Source: Tetranychus cinnabarinus
Lineage: Eukaryota; Arthropoda; Arachnida; Trombidiformes; Tetranychidae
Length of the DNA stretch: 64,000 nucleotides
Assembly (NCBI GenBank): GCA_022266195.1
Contig: WHVY01000002.1
Coordinates: forward strand, 9,749,001 to 9,813,000
Direction of reading: 5' to 3'
Below, piece by piece: positions 11,601 through 22,552 of the stretch (its first letter is position 1; the number at the start of each line of letters is the position of its first letter). The notes beneath the pieces are model-generated. The model searched no databases and was not told where the DNA came from. It saw nothing but the letters and a program-made list of their open reading frames with translations. The translations under genes and the position numbers were made by a program.

Positions 11601-12958
11601 ATTTATTTCAGTAAATAAACCACAAACACTACAAATACTCACATTTTAATATAATAACAGTCACATTGACTTTTAAGTTGCACCATAAGTATTCAAAAAT
11701 AACTAACTAGCTAACTAATCAAATGATTTTGCTTCAATAGTTAATTAATCGAAAGACCTAACCTAATCCAGTTCAAATTATAACTTAAAATGGTTTATAT
11801 CAATTGAATTGATCAACCAAATCATGAATAAGCTTTAAGCTTTCCAAATACAATGTAAATGAACTTTAGACGTTTGAGACTCATTTTAACTAATAAATGC
11901 AGGCAGACTTAAACCAAAACTATGTTTTCAAATGACCAGAGGTTGAACTTAGAGTATGCCACAGTCTTAAACCTGCGTTTTCGTTCTGAAACATAGTTAG
12001 CACCAAAAAACTGAAATTTTTATTCCTGAGCCTCCAAATTGTTTATAGAGATCATTTTTTATTAATATCTCTATTTTTTCGACGAAATCTTTTACTTTAA
12101 AAGTCGTATTTAATGTTTAGACTTTTATGGGGCTGAATAGTCTTGTAAGTAAAAATTCCCATTGAAAACGGAAGAATTCATTTTGTTGTATGTTACTAAA
12201 GAGTATTTCGAAGCGATAACCCTAAAACCATGATTACATCCAAAACATCCCCAGAGCAAAGATCAACACAGACACTCCAAGAGGTTACTCAAAATTTCTT
12301 TGAAAGATTAGCACTGACAACCCGTCTTGAGGCCGCTCTGAAAAAAGTACATGAGTTTTAGTAAGATTTACGTTGCAATCTAACCAATAAAATAATTAGT
12401 TAATTTTTATAAGCTTACAAACGTCTAAAGTTCATTTGCTGCCAGACTGTATATGCAATATTAAATCCAACAGTCAATATCAATGAACAGTTCATTGAAA
12501 CTCTATTTGATTAAATTTGAGCTGTAAATTTACTTATTTTATTTAATTTTAATTTTGCTTGTACATAAAATGCGGAAGATACCTGCATCATCCTTTGATT
12601 ACTCAACATGTTTAAAATGAGCCGAACCATGTTATGATGAAACAATCAATATTGAGCATTAATGTTGATCAATCCAAGGTTTGGCTTCATTGAGAATAGT
12701 CTTTCCCTTCGTTGGTTAGTTTTATTAATATTTTTGTCAGGCTTAACCCAAGTTGGTGAATCTATTCTGATGCAAGTTTATATCAATTATAAAATTATTT
12801 CAGGTCAAAGTCAGTGAACCATTTCTAGGGTTTGATAGTGATTAGACTTGATTTTCGGATAGCTATTGATGGTTTCAGAAGGAAGATCATGTAAGATTAA
12901 TTATCAGCTCCTTTTAATGTGAGTTGTTAGTTAATAAACTTTCATTATCAAGAGAAGG
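11601..12958. other. Intergenic within the left arm, nothing recognised
   Basis: AT-rich, no convincing ORF. This part of the left arm has no obvious inverted partner in the right arm, so the two arms have diverged or been replaced here. Confidence 0.5.
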
Positions 12959-12999
12959 TATAAAAGATCATTACATCGACTGTTTATTGACAATTCAGT
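12959..12999 (+). promoter_or_regulatory. Core promoter (TATAAAAG plus TCAGT) of the small peptide precursor
   Basis: TATAAAAG at 12959-12966 and an arthropod initiator pentamer TCAGT at 12995-12999, about 70 bp before the ATG at 13070. Spacing is slightly long but plausible. Confidence 0.6.
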
Positions 13000-13069
13000 T
13001 TTCAGTATTCAAAGCTTCAATTTGATTCCTTTAAAATTTGTGACTGTGTTTATCATTTTTCAATCAATC

Positions 13070-13270
13070 ATGATTTTCAATAATTCATCAAAAGTTATTT
13101 TGTTTGCTTTAATCGTTATCATTGGATGTGTTTTGGTGTCAGCTAAAAGCAAAGGAGGTGAAGATCTTATTATCCTTGGTGGATGGGGTGGAGGTTTAAT
13201 CCAAGGTGGTGGTGGTAAAAAGGGTGGTGAAAACTTGATTATCCTTGGACAACATTTTGGACGTAGATGA
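13070..13270 (+). CDS. Small secreted glycine-rich peptide precursor, possible amidated neuropeptide
   Basis: A 66-residue ORF; the second in-frame Met is chosen because it directly precedes a signal peptide (KVILFALIVIIGCVLVSA). The secreted part contains two versions of one motif: KGGEDLIILG and KGGENLIILG. These are separated by a glycine-rich stretch (GGWGGGLIQGGGG) and a dibasic KK. The protein ends GQHFGRR. In arthropod prohormones, KK and RR are convertase sites and a Gly before them donates a C-terminal amide. The sequence therefore predicts a peptide GGENLIILGQHF-amide. AATAAA at 13353-13358 ends a compact transcript. Alternatives are a glycine-rich antimicrobial peptide or a minor cuticle protein. 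The family is not recognised; the processing reading is inference. Confidence 0.7.
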   Translation: MIFNNSSKVILFALIVIIGCVLVSAKSKGGEDLIILGGWGGGLIQGGGGKKGGENLIILGQHFGRR

Positions 13271-13352
13271 TTGTTATAATTTCATTCATTTTTTGTAATC
13301 AATGGTTAAATTGGTTGGATCTAATCACATTAGATTAATGGGTTGATCTCAA

Positions 13353-13358
13353 AATAAA
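13353..13358 (+). terminator. Poly(A) signal of the small peptide precursor
   Basis: AATAAA 83 bp past the stop codon, in a gene with a matching promoter. Confidence 0.55.
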
Positions 13359-13479
13359 TTATGTTTTTAGTTTAATAATTTTGATTTGCATTTCTTCCAA
13401 AGTATCCATCCATGATGATCCATATTTTATGTGAACTTGACTTTGAGGACGGTTTATTCATATATTTGTGGTTTTAAGC

Positions 13480-15825
13480 CTATTTTAAAGCTTTGATTTA
13501 GTTAAATCCTTGATATACTTGATAAATGATGGATTTGGATCAACTTGATTAAGAGGAGCTTTCTTTGCCAAATTAAATAGACGATCATAAACATTGCCAT
13601 CTTTACAACCTGAAATATTGATGAATAGAATAAAAGAGTTTCAATTAATTGAGGAAAATTAAGGAAATCTAGAAAAAAATAGAGTTCTTACCAATAGCTG
13701 ACATGAGAACCATATCATGTAAATCAAATGCATCAACCAAAGGAATCATATCATTTCGTAGTTCTACCATTAATGTTGATAATTCATCTTGTATTTGTTC
13801 AATTGATGTTAAATCTAAACCAACAGCAAGGAAATCACCTTTATTTTCATTAATAATGAAACCAAAATAAAAATATGCCAATCTTTTCAATACTTGAGAT
13901 ATATTTAAATCATACTTTTCTCCAGATGAAACCCATTCCCAATATTTTATCATCATATAATATATTAAATGACTTTTTGCTGCTTTAATTAAATCAACTT
14001 GACATTCAATCCAAGCTTTCTCAAAAGATTGTCCTTGTACTCTCATCCTACAATCAACTTGATCAAATGCAAAATGACAATGATAATATGCTGATGCAGA
14101 AAATAATCGTAAAAGTCCATCAACATCACTAACTATTTTTCCTTCACGTTTCCCTAAATTACCAATATCAGGTCTAGTAACACGATAAAGATATCCAATA
14201 GATAGAGATGTTTCTCTATTATTATCATCATTATTATTGTTAGTGATACCTTTGTCACTGTTACTGTTGCTACTATTATAATTACTATTATTTTTAGACC
14301 TTTCTTTTAAAGTGACTTTAGTATTAGACTCCATTGAAGATGATCCATGATTTGATACCAAACGAACAGTTTTGTATAAATAACGAGCTGTTTGTAAGTA
14401 AGTATCGTATTTTCACCTTCATAGGTACAAGCAGCAACCGTATTACCAAATATACGAGGTAATCCAGAAGCCAATAGAAATCCATTACCGCCACAAGCTC
14501 GACGACATATCTCTACAGCCGATGCACCAAGGTCTGTTGTTAATGCTTTCAAACCAGAAGACATTGCATGAAGTAAAGGGATTGAACGATAATCTGATCT
14601 TTTAGACATACTTTCATTGACATCCTTGAAGGCTGACATCAAAGATATGAAAACTGCTTTACATGCATGAGATAAAGCAATACAAGGAATCAATTTGTAC
14701 CTTTGAGCAGCATAATCAATTATTTTCAATTCACTTGTCACACCATTTTTCGAATCAGGATTAATACCTTGTTTACGAACAGCTGAATATCGTGTAGCAA
14801 TGGTCACTGCTTTAGAAATATTAAATGACATCATGTCAATTATAAGAACTCGAACAAATAACATGGTTCCAAGGTTTAATTTATCTGTTGCTTTTTTAGC
14901 TTGATAACGTCCATTATCATCAATATAGGCATTCTTCATTAACATATTACTCTTTGGAATAACAACTGATGACAATTTAAGATAACCATTATCGGCTGCT
15001 TTAAAACCAAGTTTTGGTCCAAGTTCACCAACTTCAATTCCAGGTAAAGGTTTATGTGTTTCCAAATCACGGATTTGTACCATAAAAGGATGAAGACCTC
15101 GATGAACACCATCAACAAACAATTGAGCTTGTACAATAGCATGATTTGCTGTTTTACCTAATCCTCCAGGCCACCATTTTATTGATTCCAATGTTGGTGA
15201 ATTAAGTGTAAATGTTTTCTCTTTATCATTATAAATTGCTTCAGTTTGTAATCCTTTAAGGTAACTTCCATGTCCCAATTCAGTTTGAGCATAAGTTCCA
15301 ATTATTTTCAATTCAATTGCATCAGGAAGCCATCGTGCTTGTTGCTCATCATTACAATGTCCCATTAAAGCTGGTATAAACATAGCAAAATGTAAAAGTA
15401 ATGGTGAAGCTTCATAATGATAAGCATCAGCTATTCCTAATACTTCACGAGGATCCTCCAAATTAAATGCTTCAAAATATATCCGAGCTGCTTTTATTAA
15501 AGCTTCCGTATATATCTCAGAGTGACTTAAATAATCAACAGGTACTTTAATTAAATCATTTGGAAATTCATCTTCATAAAATTTCTTCTCTAAATAATTC
15601 AAAATAATAATAAACAAAAATAAAAGTTAACTAATTGACTAGGTAAATAAAAATAAAACAATAACAACAACAAACAAAATACTCACCCAATTCTCGACGT
15701 CGTTCCGTTTTCTCTTGATCACCTTCCAAAAAATATGTCAATTTTTCAATATTAAATGTAGCTTTACATCTTTCCTCTTCAAGTAAAGGATTAACATCAT
15801 ATTTTCCTAATATTGAACTCATTGG
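13480..15825 (-). repeat. Left inner arm of inverted duplication
   Basis: Near-identical inverted copy of about 17288-19640. Similarity starts at the ATG and fades a few bases after the stop codon. The 5' flanks on the two sides are unrelated by eye. Confidence 0.9.
13485..15822 (-). pseudogene. Acyl-CoA oxidase, left copy, broken by a 1-bp deletion
   Basis: An inverted copy of the gene at 17291-19630. Exons on the minus strand are 15822-15687, 15589-13692 and 13609-13485. The encoded protein is identical to the right copy except that the run opposite 14399-14402 has lost one base (AA in place of AAA on the plus strand). This shifts frame near residue 441 of 719 and ends translation about 30 codons later at 14307. 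FAD-domain motifs (YAQTELGHGS) and the catalytic TYEGEN are retained, but the C-terminal helical domain and the SKL peroxisomal signal are lost from the predicted product. Intron 1 is identical to the other copy; intron 2 carries several differences and exon 3 one silent change. It is a very recent pseudogene, a sequencing error in one copy, or an assembly effect. Confidence 0.85.
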
Positions 15826-17290
15826 TAGACACCGTTATTCACAACAATAAATACAAAACTTGCTAAAAAATATTCAATGGGACTGGCGATTCAGTGTATA
15901 AAATTCAGGTTAACTAAGTGTTGAAAAAGATACAAGTAACACAAAAAGGGAGGGATCCGATCTAGATGAAGATGAAGAGGATGTTGAAAGTTGACGGAAC
16001 CAATTGTGTGATCAGCAGGTAAGCAAACTGTCAAAAATTGCCAATAAATTCCAATATTACATCAATTGACTTGAGACTACTTTCGTAGGAGTGGCATCCA
16101 ATGTCCTTCTTTCTGAACAAGTTTCCAACACAAAAAAATATTTTTAGGTACTTGTTATAATCATTGAATTTCTTCGTAATTGTTTTCTTCTCTCCTCAAA
16201 TTGTTGATCATAAGATTTTCAATTTCTACTTCACTTAAAGAAAAAAGCAGATGATTGATCCATTAAAGCTACCAATCAAGTCGAATGGTACGTTCTTTTT
16301 GTCCTCAATGATAACATTGTTGCTGACTTGATGTTTACATTTTTCCCAAATGCATGTACTTCTCCTAATTTGTATTCAATTTGATAATTCAACTGCTTTT
16401 GTAACTTGCATATAAAATGTTAAAGTTGAATCCATATCAAACAAAATCATCAGAACCATGTTGAAAGGATGAGAAACTTTCAAGGTAATGCGTGTAATTC
16501 CATCTTTATCGGTAAGAATTGATTAAACCTAAAACTGAACATAAAATCTTATCAGCTTCCATCAGCTTTCAAAAACGACATCATTACTTGTATTTGTGTC
16601 CTTTGATCCGTTTATATCTACTTGTACCAATGTTCAACTTGACCGGTCGTATGCAGACAATTGTAAAGGTGAAGATTTGTATGGTGCAAGAAGCAGAAAC
16701 ATCGATAAGTATAATAATTGTAAGCAAAAAAAACTTGTTATGATGAATTGAGACGGAAATGGTTTTTAGTACTTAAATGTAAAAAACTGTTTTTCCGATG
16801 AATTTGAGATAATTTCTGAAAACAATGTAAGGTGTAGGCTGATGATGCACTGATGAAGAGAAGAGGTGACAATCACAGAAAAAAACACAATTACAGCTGG
16901 AAAATCGTAAACAGTAAGCCAAACGTAGTCAGTTAGCTGGAAATGAAGTTTTTTAGCTTCAAAAAACAATTGTCTTCACGTGATTTTAATTTGATAAATT
17001 TGACTGACAAGGATACAACAAATTTGTAATATTGAATGTGAGTTAATTAAAAACAAATTAATGTGGAAGTTAATTACAATATAAATTACCAAATTGATGA
17101 ACCCAAGAGCTGAAATTGCTGGAGCAGCAATCAGCGCAGATCAGCGCCCCTAGTGGTCTCTCGAGCATAAGCTTTTTAGTGGCTAACTGGTTAACAATTT
17201 GACTTGTTTCTTTTTTGAAGTATTGGACCGTCTTTATTCATTATCATCGGATTTATTGCAGTTCTTTCTTCACAATCTAAATCTACTTCC
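15826..17290. other. Spacer between the acyl-CoA oxidase copies
   Basis: The centre of the inverted structure (about 16.5 kb). It must hold the divergent promoters of both copies if both are transcribed. A short GC-richer patch at about 17105-17165 (GATCAGCGCCCCTAGTGGTC) stands out against the AT-rich background. No convincing ORF. Confidence 0.5.
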
Positions 17291-19640
17291 ATGAGTTCAA
17301 TATTAGGAAAATATGATGTTAATCCTTTACTTGAAGAGGAAAGATGTAAAGCTACATTTAATATTGAAAAATTGACATATTTTTTGGAAGGTGATCAAGA
17401 GAAAACGGAACGACGTCGAGAATTGGGTGAGTATTTTGTTTGTTGTTGTTATTGTTTTATTTTTATTTACCTAGTCAATTAGTTAACTTTTATTTTTGTT
17501 TATTATTATTTTGAATTATTTAGAGAAGAAATTTTATGAAGATGAATTTCCAAATGATTTAATTAAAGTACCTGTTGATTATTTAAGTCACTCTGAGATA
17601 TATACGGAAGCTTTAATAAAAGCAGCTCGGATATATTTTGAAGCATTTAATTTGGAGGATCCTCGTGAAGTATTAGGAATAGCTGATGCTTATCATTATG
17701 AAGCTTCACCATTACTTTTACATTTTGCTATGTTTATACCAGCTTTAATGGGACATTGTAATGATGAGCAACAAGCACGATGGCTTCCTGATGCAATTGA
17801 ATTGAAAATAATTGGAACTTATGCTCAAACTGAATTGGGACATGGAAGTTACCTTAAAGGATTACAAACTGAAGCAATTTATAATGATAAAGAGAAAACA
17901 TTTACACTTAATTCACCAACATTGGAATCAATAAAATGGTGGCCTGGAGGATTAGGTAAAACAGCAAATCATGCTATTGTACAAGCTCAATTGTTTGTTG
18001 ATGGTGTTCATCGAGGTCTTCATCCTTTTATGGTACAAATCCGTGATTTGGAAACACATAAACCTTTACCTGGAATTGAAGTTGGTGAACTTGGACCAAA
18101 ACTTGGTTTTAAAGCAGCCGATAATGGTTATCTTAAATTGTCATCAGTTGTTATTCCAAAGAGTAATATGTTAATGAAGAATGCCTATATTGATGATAAT
18201 GGACGTTATCAAGCTAAAAAAGCAACAGATAAATTAAACCTTGGAACCATGTTATTTGTTCGAGTTCTTATAATTGACATGATGTCATTTAATATTTCTA
18301 AAGCAGTGACCATTGCTACACGATATTCAGCTGTTCGTAAACAAGGTATTAATCCTGATTCGAAAAATGGTGTGACAAGTGAATTGAAAATAATTGATTA
18401 TGCTGCTCAAAGGTACAAATTGATTCCTTGTATTGCTTTATCTCATGCATGTAAAGCAGTTTTCATATCTTTGATGTCAGCCTTCAAGGATGTCAATGAA
18501 AGTATGTCTAAAAGATCAGATTATCGTTCAATCCCTTTACTTCATGCAATGTCTTCTGGTTTGAAAGCATTAACAACAGACCTTGGTGCATCGGCTGTAG
18601 AGATATGTCGTCGAGCTTGTGGCGGTAATGGATTTCTATTGGCTTCTGGATTACCTCGTATATTTGGTAATACGGTTGCTGCTTGTACCTATGAAGGTGA
18701 AAATACGATACTTTACTTACAAACAGCTCGTTATTTATACAAAACTGTTCGTTTGGTATCAAATCATGGATCATCTTCAATGGAGTCTAATACTAAAGTC
18801 ACTTTAAAAGAAAGGTCTAAAAATAATAGTAATTATAATAGTAGCAACAGTAACAGTGACAAAGGTATCACTAACAATAATAATGATGATAATAATAGAG
18901 AAACATCTCTATCTATTGGATATCTTTATCGTGTTACTAGACCTGATATTGGTAATTTAGGGAAACGTGAAGGAAAAATAGTTAGTGATGTTGATGGACT
19001 TTTACGATTATTTTCTGCATCAGCATATTATCATTGTCATTTTGCATTTGATCAAGTTGATTGTAGGATGAGAGTACAAGGACAATCTTTTGAGAAAGCT
19101 TGGATTGAATGTCAAGTTGATTTAATTAAAGCAGCAAAAAGTCATTTAATATATTATATGATGATAAAATATTGGGAATGGGTTTCATCTGGAGAAAAGT
19201 ATGATTTAAATATATCTCAAGTATTGAAAAGATTGGCATATTTTTATTTTGGTTTCATTATTAATGAAAATAAAGGTGATTTCCTTGCTGTTGGTTTAGA
19301 TTTAACATCAATTGAACAAATACAAGATGAATTATCAACATTAATGGTAGAACTTCGAAATGATATGATTCCTTTGGTTGATGCATTTGATTTACATGAT
19401 ATGGTTCTCATGTCAGCTATTGGTAAGAACTCTATTTTCTTTCTTAATTTCCTTAATTTTCCTCAACTAATTTAAACTCTTTTATTCTATTTATCAATAT
19501 TTCAGGTTGTAAAGATGGCAATGTTTATGATCGTCTATTTAATTTGGCAAAGAAAGCTCCTCTTAATCAAGTTGATCCAAATCCATCATTTATCAAGTAT
19601 ATCAAGGATTTAACAAAATCAAAGCTTTAAAATAGGCTTA
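17288..19640 (+). repeat. Right inner arm of inverted duplication
   Basis: Partner of 13480-15825 in opposite orientation. Intron 1 and the translated exons match apart from the 1-bp deletion in the partner. Confidence 0.9.
17291..19630 (+). CDS. Peroxisomal acyl-CoA oxidase, intact copy
   Basis: Exons 17291-17426, 17524-19422 and 19506-19630 give 719 residues, somewhat longer than the usual 660. It performs the first, FAD-dependent step of peroxisomal fatty-acid beta-oxidation, making trans-2-enoyl-CoA and hydrogen peroxide. The N-terminal part matches the acyl-CoA oxidase N domain. The FAD/substrate domain has YAQTELGHGS and KWWPGGLGKTANHA. The catalytic-base motif CTYEGENTIL lies near residue 434. 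The protein ends SKL, a perfect type 1 peroxisomal targeting signal. Extra length comes from an Asn/Ser-rich insert (about residues 462-510, NNSNYNSSNSNS) after the catalytic region. It is transcribed away from its broken inverted twin. AATAAA occurs at 19989-19994. Confidence 0.94.
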
Positions 19641-20307
19641 TAATCACAAATTATACATTAGTCATTGAAACTCAAAATGATTTCCAAGGATAATCAAATT
19701 TTCACCACCTTCTGATCACCACTAAGGATATCTTCACCTCTTTCGCTCCTAGCTGATACTGAAACACATTCATGATAGCTGTCTAACCCAGTCAAAGCCT
19801 TAAAACATGGTATAGCCGTAAATCATTCATCTATTAATCCGTCCGATTCTAATCAAGTTAATTTCTAAAAAAAGTCCATTAATTTCTCTGTCAATCCATC
19901 CATCTATCTTTTTTGCATGTTGCTATATTTTTAGATATGTTAATTTATATTCATCAAATGATTATATTAATTATCATTATTATCGATTAATAAAACAAAA
20001 AATTATTTTTAAAGTGAATGAACTTTTCAATTAAAAAGGAGGTAATAATTTAAGGTTGATCAATTTTAAACGTTATGCTTATCAAAAGTAAATAATTTCA
20101 TTTCATTTTCAAATTCAATATCCAAATCATCATCTTGGACTATTGATTAGTACCAGTAAATTCAATCTCATTTTCATTCACTTTCTAATGTATTTCACAT
20201 CAAACAATTAGATTGTCTACTCTTCTCGTACAATTTATTTAATCAACATCACTTCATTCATTGAAAATCAACTAAACCAAGTCAAAGGAATCAATAACTA
20301 CTTTAAA
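19641..20307. other. Intergenic: 3'UTR of acyl-CoA oxidase and upstream region of the Cys-repeat gene
   Basis: Contains AATAAA at 19989-19994. No ORF of note and no clear TATA box for the next gene. Confidence 0.5.
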
Positions 20308-21183
20308 ATGTCAATGAGAAGCCATATTTTTGTTTTCTTCATTGTTTGCCTTTCAATCGACAGTTCATTGTGTAAACCAGGTTGGCCTTTTAAAAAGCTG
20401 AGTCTTTTGACCCGATCATCATCTCAACCAGATCCTGAACCAAGCTCAAAACACGCTGAACTCTGTGAATATGTTTGTAAAAAGGAACCCGAAGAAGCCA
20501 AGAAATACTGTGACTGTGAAGCCTTCGACTCAATGGAATCTGATGAAACTGGTTTATCTGACCAAAAGCAAATTACTTTGTCTGATTATTTCAAGCAAGA
20601 AACGAGTCCAGCTATGAAACAACAAATGTGCTCGTTGATATGTTCAGAGGACCCCAAAGAAGCGTCCAAATACTGTGATTGTCAAATGAAAGGTGATGAT
20701 CCAAGCAAAGAAAACGTTCAATCGACTGCAGCTTCATCTTCAGCTGGTTACCAAACCCTCTCTGATTATTTCAAAAATGACGGCAAATCACCCGATTCTC
20801 AATCTCGTCTGCAATTGTGCTCTTACATGTGTGTAGACGATCCCGATGAAGCAAATCAATATTGTGATTGTAAAAAAATTAAAGATTCAAACAATAATCT
20901 GACCGGGCAGCTGGAAAAAAATCCTCAGAGACAAGGATTTGGTAACTCTATTGGTAATGGTAATACGGATGACAAGAAAACTGGTAACAATTCAAATACC
21001 AAATTTTCAATTAAGAGTCTTTTGAATCCAAATCATGGTCACTCTCAAGAAGATATTTGCAAAGTAGTTTGCGCTATTGAGCCTGATGAAGATGATGGAC
21101 ATTGTGGTTGTAATGAAGGTAAAAAAGATCGAAGATTGTTTAGTCGGTTTTCTTGGAAATCCATCAAACAGTGGTTTGGTTAA
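20308..21183 (+). CDS. Secreted protein with four CxxxC...CxC repeats
   Basis: An intronless 291-residue ORF. A signal peptide (FVFFIVCLSIDSSLC) is followed by four cysteine modules with identical spacing C-x3-C-x10-C-x-C at residues 53-70, 108-125, 171-188 and 251-268. The first three end YCDC and share an acidic (E/D)-P-x-E-A core; the fourth ends HCGC. Modules 2 and 3 are preceded by TLSDYFK, so the repeating unit is about 60 residues. Linkers are Ser/Asn/Asp-rich. The tail is basic and aromatic (RRLFSRFSWKSIKQWFG) and ends in Gly, so a C-terminal amide is conceivable. CxxxC plus CxC resembles the core of cystine-stabilised helix folds, but only four cysteines occur per unit. I do not recognise the family. 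AATAAA is at 21272-21277. Confidence 0.82.
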   Translation: MSMRSHIFVFFIVCLSIDSSLCKPGWPFKKLSLLTRSSSQPDPEPSSKHAELCEYVCKKEPEEAKKYCDCEAFDSMESDETGLSDQKQITLSDYFKQETSPAMKQQMCSLICSEDPKEASKYCDCQMKGDDPSKENVQSTAASSSAGYQTLSDYFKNDGKSPDSQSRLQLCSYMCVDDPDEANQYCDCKKIKDSNNNLTGQLEKNPQRQGFGNSIGNGNTDDKKTGNNSNTKFSIKSLLNPNHGHSQEDICKVVCAIEPDEDDGHCGCNEGKKDRRLFSRFSWKSIKQWFG

Positions 21184-21743
21184 TGTCGAGTTGAAATGTA
21201 TCAATTGTTTTGATTCCTTCCTGATCAAATGAGAATCTATTTTGAGAATTATGTTTTTTTGTTTTGTTGTAAATAAATAATAATTTTTGATTTAATTGTT
21301 TCAAGTCAAAGCTAACTGATTTGGTTGGTTTGATCCAATATGAGTTTAATGAAAGTCTGATTAGGTTAGGCATTTGAGTAAGTTGAATAACTTCATTATT
21401 GGAGCAAATGATTAATTACTGTTCCTCTCACTTTGACTTCAATCATACTTGGGAATCCGAATGTTGATTTGAAGAGACTGTTTGATGAATATCTGATGTC
21501 TTTATTGATTGATTTAATAAATGTATCATTTATTTTGTTGATAACAACAGTTAGTACAATGTGTCGACAATCTTGCAGGAAAGGAATACAAATAAATAAA
21601 ATAAGATTGGTTTTGAGATTAATACATTTGGTAATTGTTGATGTTGAGTGGAAAGATGAATATGATTATTAGATGAATTTGAACATGATGTTGACCAGAT
21701 CCTTGATGAATTTTCAAACATCTACAATAAAATTGAACAATCG

Positions 21744-21947
21744 TTAAACCATATGAGAAATTGTTGATACAGTTCGATCTCGACCATGTGACAATGGAGC
21801 TTGATTGATAGCTGCTAATTTAGGAGTCCGATCGGAGCATCTATTGATTGTTTTAACAACAGGTTTACATACAAAATAAAGCAAAAATGATGTTAATGAA
21901 AAGGCACAAACAAAACCGATGCCATAACAGATTGCTAGAGAAGACAT
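21744..21947 (-). CDS. Small single-pass membrane peptide, right copy
   Basis: The inverted paralogue of the ORF at 11040-11243, read from MSSLAICYG. By eye there are eight nucleotide differences, six of them changing residues (for example AVS to AFS, LLC to LLY, THK to TPK). The frame stays open and the stop is at the same place. A hydrophobic N-terminal membrane segment, a Cys pair and the RDRTVS tail are kept. TATA at 22051-22057. Function unknown. Confidence 0.6.
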   Translation of the reverse strand: MSSLAICYGIGFVCAFSLTSFLLYFVCKPVVKTINRCSDRTPKLAAINQAPLSHGRDRTVSTISHMV

Positions 21948-22050
21948 TTTTAATTCCAATTATTTTACACTTTGAATGGATCCTTAATAATCAATATTAT
22001 CCACCGAGTTGTTGATTGAAATATGAGATCAGGTAGAAAATTTAAACCCA

Positions 22051-22057
22051 ATTTATA
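22051..22057 (-). promoter_or_regulatory. TATA box of right small membrane-peptide gene
   Basis: TATAAAT on the minus strand, mirror of 10953-10959, inside the best-conserved segment of the duplicate arms. Confidence 0.55.
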
Positions 22058-22552
22058 CCAAACACAGTTTGGTAACACTTTTCAAATCAAAAAGTTAACA
22101 TTACAAGTGTCAATAAATCTGGTGGTTGACAAAATTAGATGAGTGGCTCGGAATCTGAATTGTCAATAGAGTAAAGATTGAAGGAGAAATGAATAAAAAA
22201 AAGAAATAAGTTGATTGTTGATTAAGCACAGTAATTTTATCTTTACGTAAGATGACAAAAATTAATATCCAGAAGTTGTGAGCATCTCACTGGTGGTTGA
22301 TTGTAACACAGATAAACTGAATATCTCACGATTTAAGTTCATCACATTAATACCATGTTAATACAGTAACATCGAAGCCCGATCTACAGCCTAAATAGTT
22401 TGTAAAACACATGTACTCATCATGAATGATAAAACAATAGGAATTTTTAATAATAGGAATTATTTGTAAAAAAATAACATAAGAACTTCTGACACCAAAA
22501 AACAAAGACTTCTCAACGGTTATTTTTCTCATTACAACGCCATCTCTGTATT

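Larger units (their letters stand above)
21490..22552 (-). repeat. Right outer arm of inverted duplication
   Basis: Reverse-complement partner of 10434-11600, including TATA box, ORF and poly(A) signal (TTTATT at 21501-21506). The 5'UTR carries a roughly 20 bp indel relative to the left arm. Confidence 0.85.

Noticed and set aside
14939..15142. 67 aa ORF within the left oxidase, also seen at 17971-18174
   Set aside because: An alternative frame of the acyl-CoA oxidase exon; its presence in both copies only reflects the duplication.
21433..21672. 79 aa ORF beside the right small membrane-peptide gene
   Set aside because: It lies antisense in the duplicated 3' region, and the matching left arm does not keep the frame.
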